Shown one piece after another: positions 6,691-8,516 of a DNA stretch of 8,516 bases. This DNA comes from an uncultured Erysipelotrichaceae bacterium. Lineage in GTDB: Bacteria; Bacillota_I; Bacilli_A; Erysipelotrichales; Erysipelotrichaceae. The notes beneath the pieces are model-generated. The model did no database searches. It was given only the letters and a program-made list of their open reading frames with translations, and had not been told where the DNA came from. The DNA lies in the NCBI GenBank assembly GCA_944325295.1, contig CALUZL010000145.1, forward strand, positions 1 through 8,516. The letters run 5' to 3'. The translations under genes and the position numbers were made by a program. Positions within the stretch are counted from its first letter, which is position 1, and every line of letters begins with the position of its first letter.

Positions 6691-7625
6691 TCAAACCGCT
6701 ATATATCTTCAGCGGTCTTTTAGACAGCGGCAAGACCTCGGTCATCAAAGAAACACTCTACGACCCTCACTTCAATGAAGGCGAGCGCAATTTGATCTTG
6801 GCCTTTGAAGAGGGCGAAGAGTCTTATGACAAGCGCTTTTTAAAGGATACGAATTCTTTTTTGATCGTCTTAGACAGCATCAAAGATCTGACTTTAAAAA
6901 AGATGCAAGAGCTTGAAAGCGACTTTGAATTTGAGCGTATCATCATGGAATGCAACGGTCTTGAAAACGAAGCAGCCTATCTCAAAGAGCACGGTCTTAT
7001 AAACAATTGGGAGATCGCCCAGATCCTGACGGTCGCTGACGCCTCGCTGTTTCGCTTGCAGATAAATAATCTTCGCCAATTCATGTACGATCACTTCAAG
7101 ATCGCAGAAGTCGCGATCTTTAATCGTTTTGCCAACAAGGATGACTACCTCTTTATCCGCAACAACCTCAAAGCGATAAATCCGCACATCGAACTGATCT
7201 TTGAGGATCCCGATCATGAGATCGTCGAGTTTGCGGATGACGACCTCTTTGACCTGAGCAGCGATCCTTTGATCATTGCCGATCACGACTATGGTCTTTG
7301 GTATATGGATGCTGCAAATAATCCTATAAAGTATGATGGTAAAAGAATCGATATCAATGTTGAACTCTTAGAAGATCTCAAGGAGTATGAAAATGCGCTG
7401 ATAATGGGCAGAAAGGCCATGGTCTGTTGTGCTGAAGACATCGCTGATATCGGTCTTACCTGTGTCGGCATTGATAAAAGAGAGATCGAAGCCGATAAAT
7501 ACTATCATCTTTCAGGAAAGATCCGCTGCATCGTTGGCGATGAAGGTTATAAGACTTGTATCTTATATGTCGAAAGTATTAGAAAAGGAGAAACACCAAA
7601 AGAAGCTTTGGTGACGTTTAACTGA
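6687..7625 (+). CDS. Divergent G3E-like GTPase with C-terminal Cys-Cys domain
   Basis: A 312-aa protein with an N-terminal P-loop domain like its neighbour: Walker A GLLDSGKTS (10-18), then EEGEESYD, IIMECNG (85-91) at the place of IEPSG, and FNR (145-147) near the expected NKxD. The CxCC motif that defines canonical COG0523 members is missing. The C-terminal part (about 215-312) looks like a separate small beta domain containing GRKAMVCCAEDIADIGLTC (241-259). From memory, this resembles the CC-x-x-D motif of the DUF1980/TIGR03943 proteins that travel with COG0523 GTPases, so this may be a GTPase fused to that domain. Ribosome site AAGGA at 6673-6677; ATGA overlap with the preceding GTPase and a 1-nt overlap with uppP. 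Paired expression suggests the two GTPases work together. P-loop membership is firm; the second-domain assignment is tentative. Confidence 0.82.
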   Translation: MIKPLYIFSGLLDSGKTSVIKETLYDPHFNEGERNLILAFEEGEESYDKRFLKDTNSFLIVLDSIKDLTLKKMQELESDFEFERIIMECNGLENEAAYLKEHGLINNWEIAQILTVADASLFRLQINNLRQFMYDHFKIAEVAIFNRFANKDDYLFIRNNLKAINPHIELIFEDPDHEIVEFADDDLFDLSSDPLIIADHDYGLWYMDAANNPIKYDGKRIDINVELLEDLKEYENALIMGRKAMVCCAEDIADIGLTCVGIDKREIEADKYYHLSGKIRCIVGDEGYKTCILYVESIRKGETPKEALVTFN

Positions 7626-8449
7626 TGGAAATGATCGAGATCTTAAAAGGTATTCTCTTTGGTGTCGTCGAAGGGATCACAGAATGGTTGCCGATTTCGT
7701 CGACCGGCCACATGATAATTCTTGAGGACTTGGTCCACTTGGATGTCTCTGAAGAATTCTGGTCACTATTTTTAGTCGTCATCCAGTTAGGAGCGATCAT
7801 GGCGGTCGTCATCTTGATGTTTGACAAGATCAATCCCTTTGTGATCGATAAGGGCATCAAGGTCAAGATGGGAGTGATAAAGCTGTGGTTTAAGGTCATC
7901 GTTGCCTGTATCCCCGCAGCGATCGTCGGGATCTTGTTTGATGAGATCCTTGAGAAATACCTTTACAACAGTATCGTTGTCGCCCTGATGCTTATAATAT
8001 TCGGAGTGGGCTTTATCTTGGTTGAAGAGCGTCCGAAAAAAGCGTTTCGCGTCACAAGACTGAAGGATCTTACCTATAAGGATGCCTTTATCGTCGGTCT
8101 CTTTCAGCTGATCGCTGCGATCTTCCCCGGCACATCGCGAAGCGGGGCAACGATCTTGGGTTCGCTTTTGATCGGTATTGATAGGACCGTCGCTGCCGAA
8201 TTCACCTTTATCTTAGCGATTCCGGTGATGTTTGGGGCGAGCCTTTTGAAAGTGATGAAGATCGGTCTGGCCTTCAGCACGCTTGAGTTTGTCATCCTGA
8301 TCGTCGGCATGCTCAGTGCCTTTGTCGTCTCCCTTATCGTCATCAAGTTCTTGTTAGCCTACATCAAAAAACATGACTTTAAAGTCTTTGGCTACTATCG
8401 GATCATCTTGGGGATCATCGTCCTTTTATATTTTTTCATCTTAAGGTAA
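7625..8449 (+). CDS. uppP: Undecaprenyl-diphosphatase UppP (BacA)
   Basis: Integral membrane phosphatase of 274 aa that converts undecaprenyl diphosphate to the monophosphate, recycling the lipid carrier for peptidoglycan synthesis; overproduction gives bacitracin resistance in known cases. Family motifs are intact: VVEGITEWLPISSTGH (E16, E20, H29), FLVVIQLGAIMAVV (50-63) and PGTSRSGATI (168-177) with catalytic R172. About eight hydrophobic segments cover the rest, as usual for the family. The start ATG at 7625 shares one base with the preceding stop (TGATG); GGTGA at 7610-7614 is a modest ribosome site, and ATG 7631 is a less likely alternative. Its tight link to the GTPase pair implies co-expression. 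All key residues are present and I see nothing broken. Confidence 0.97.
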   Translation: MEMIEILKGILFGVVEGITEWLPISSTGHMIILEDLVHLDVSEEFWSLFLVVIQLGAIMAVVILMFDKINPFVIDKGIKVKMGVIKLWFKVIVACIPAAIVGILFDEILEKYLYNSIVVALMLIIFGVGFILVEERPKKAFRVTRLKDLTYKDAFIVGLFQLIAAIFPGTSRSGATILGSLLIGIDRTVAAEFTFILAIPVMFGASLLKVMKIGLAFSTLEFVILIVGMLSAFVVSLIVIKFLLAYIKKHDFKVFGYYRIILGIIVLLYFFILR

Positions 8450-8458
8450 AATTGACTT

Positions 8459-8516
8459 ATGTCGGAAAACATATCCTATATCGGCGTCTTTTTAGAGGGT
8501 CTTTTGTCCTTTATGT
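8459..8516 (+). CDS. Probable CcdA/DsbD-type membrane thiol-redox protein, 3' partial
   Basis: Only the first 19 codons are in the window: MSENISYIGVFLEGLLSFM. The pattern of a short polar start, then hydrophobic V-F-L-E-G-x-L-S-F, is typical of CcdA-like cytochrome c biogenesis/thiol-disulfide transporters, in which SF is followed by (S)PC and PLLP. The next base is T, compatible with a Ser codon. The start lies 9 nt after the uppP stop; AAGG at 8443-8446 is a weak, somewhat distant ribosome site. If correct, it would move reducing equivalents across the membrane to extracytoplasmic thioredoxin-like partners. The call rests on few residues and needs the sequence beyond the window. Confidence 0.6.
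   Translation, partial: MSENISYIGVFLEGLLSFM

Overview
The window is a gene-dense stretch (about 99% coding) in which every gene lies on the + strand. It looks like a chromosomal segment from a Gram-positive Bacillota bacterium. The gene types (PepV-like dipeptidase, three-domain aminopeptidase P, CobW/COG0523 GTPases, CcdA-like start), the strong AGGAGG-type ribosome sites and the many ATGA/TGATG stop-start overlaps all fit this. An Erysipelotrichia-like lineage is possible, but that is only an impression. Trp is TGG, and TGA is the commonest stop, so the standard bacterial code 11 applies and a Mollicutes-type code does not. I see no RNA genes, transposons, CRISPR arrays or integration sites.

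Region 1 (1-4984) reads as one operon of housekeeping and salvage enzymes. In order: an aminopeptidase P (5' end outside the window), exodeoxyribonuclease III, a PepV-like M20 dipeptidase, a HAD-superfamily phosphohydrolase and a small PPC/DUF296 protein. Gaps run from -8 to +8 nt. The two peptidases would act in the last steps of peptide breakdown in the cytoplasm.

Region 2 (4985-5057) is the only real intergenic gap. It holds a weak hairpin at the end of the first operon, a perfect 10-bp palindrome, a promoter with a consensus TATAAT -10 box, and a 7-1-7 inverted repeat lying on the -10 that resembles a Fur/PerR-family box.

Region 3 (5058-8516) is a second operon, almost entirely linked by overlapping stop and start codons. 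It contains two unrecognised small membrane proteins, a CobW-type G3E GTPase with a Cys/His-rich segment, a second divergent G3E-like GTPase with a C-terminal Cys-Cys domain, undecaprenyl-diphosphatase (UppP), and the first 19 codons of what looks like a CcdA-type membrane thiol-redox protein. G3E GTPases of this type are usually tied to metal (often zinc) allocation. With a Fur-family-like box at the promoter, the simplest reading is a metal-responsive operon, in which the two membrane proteins are candidate new components.

Across the whole window GATC is very dense (about 130 by hand count), and Lys or Glu codons before Ile are without exception AAG and GAG.
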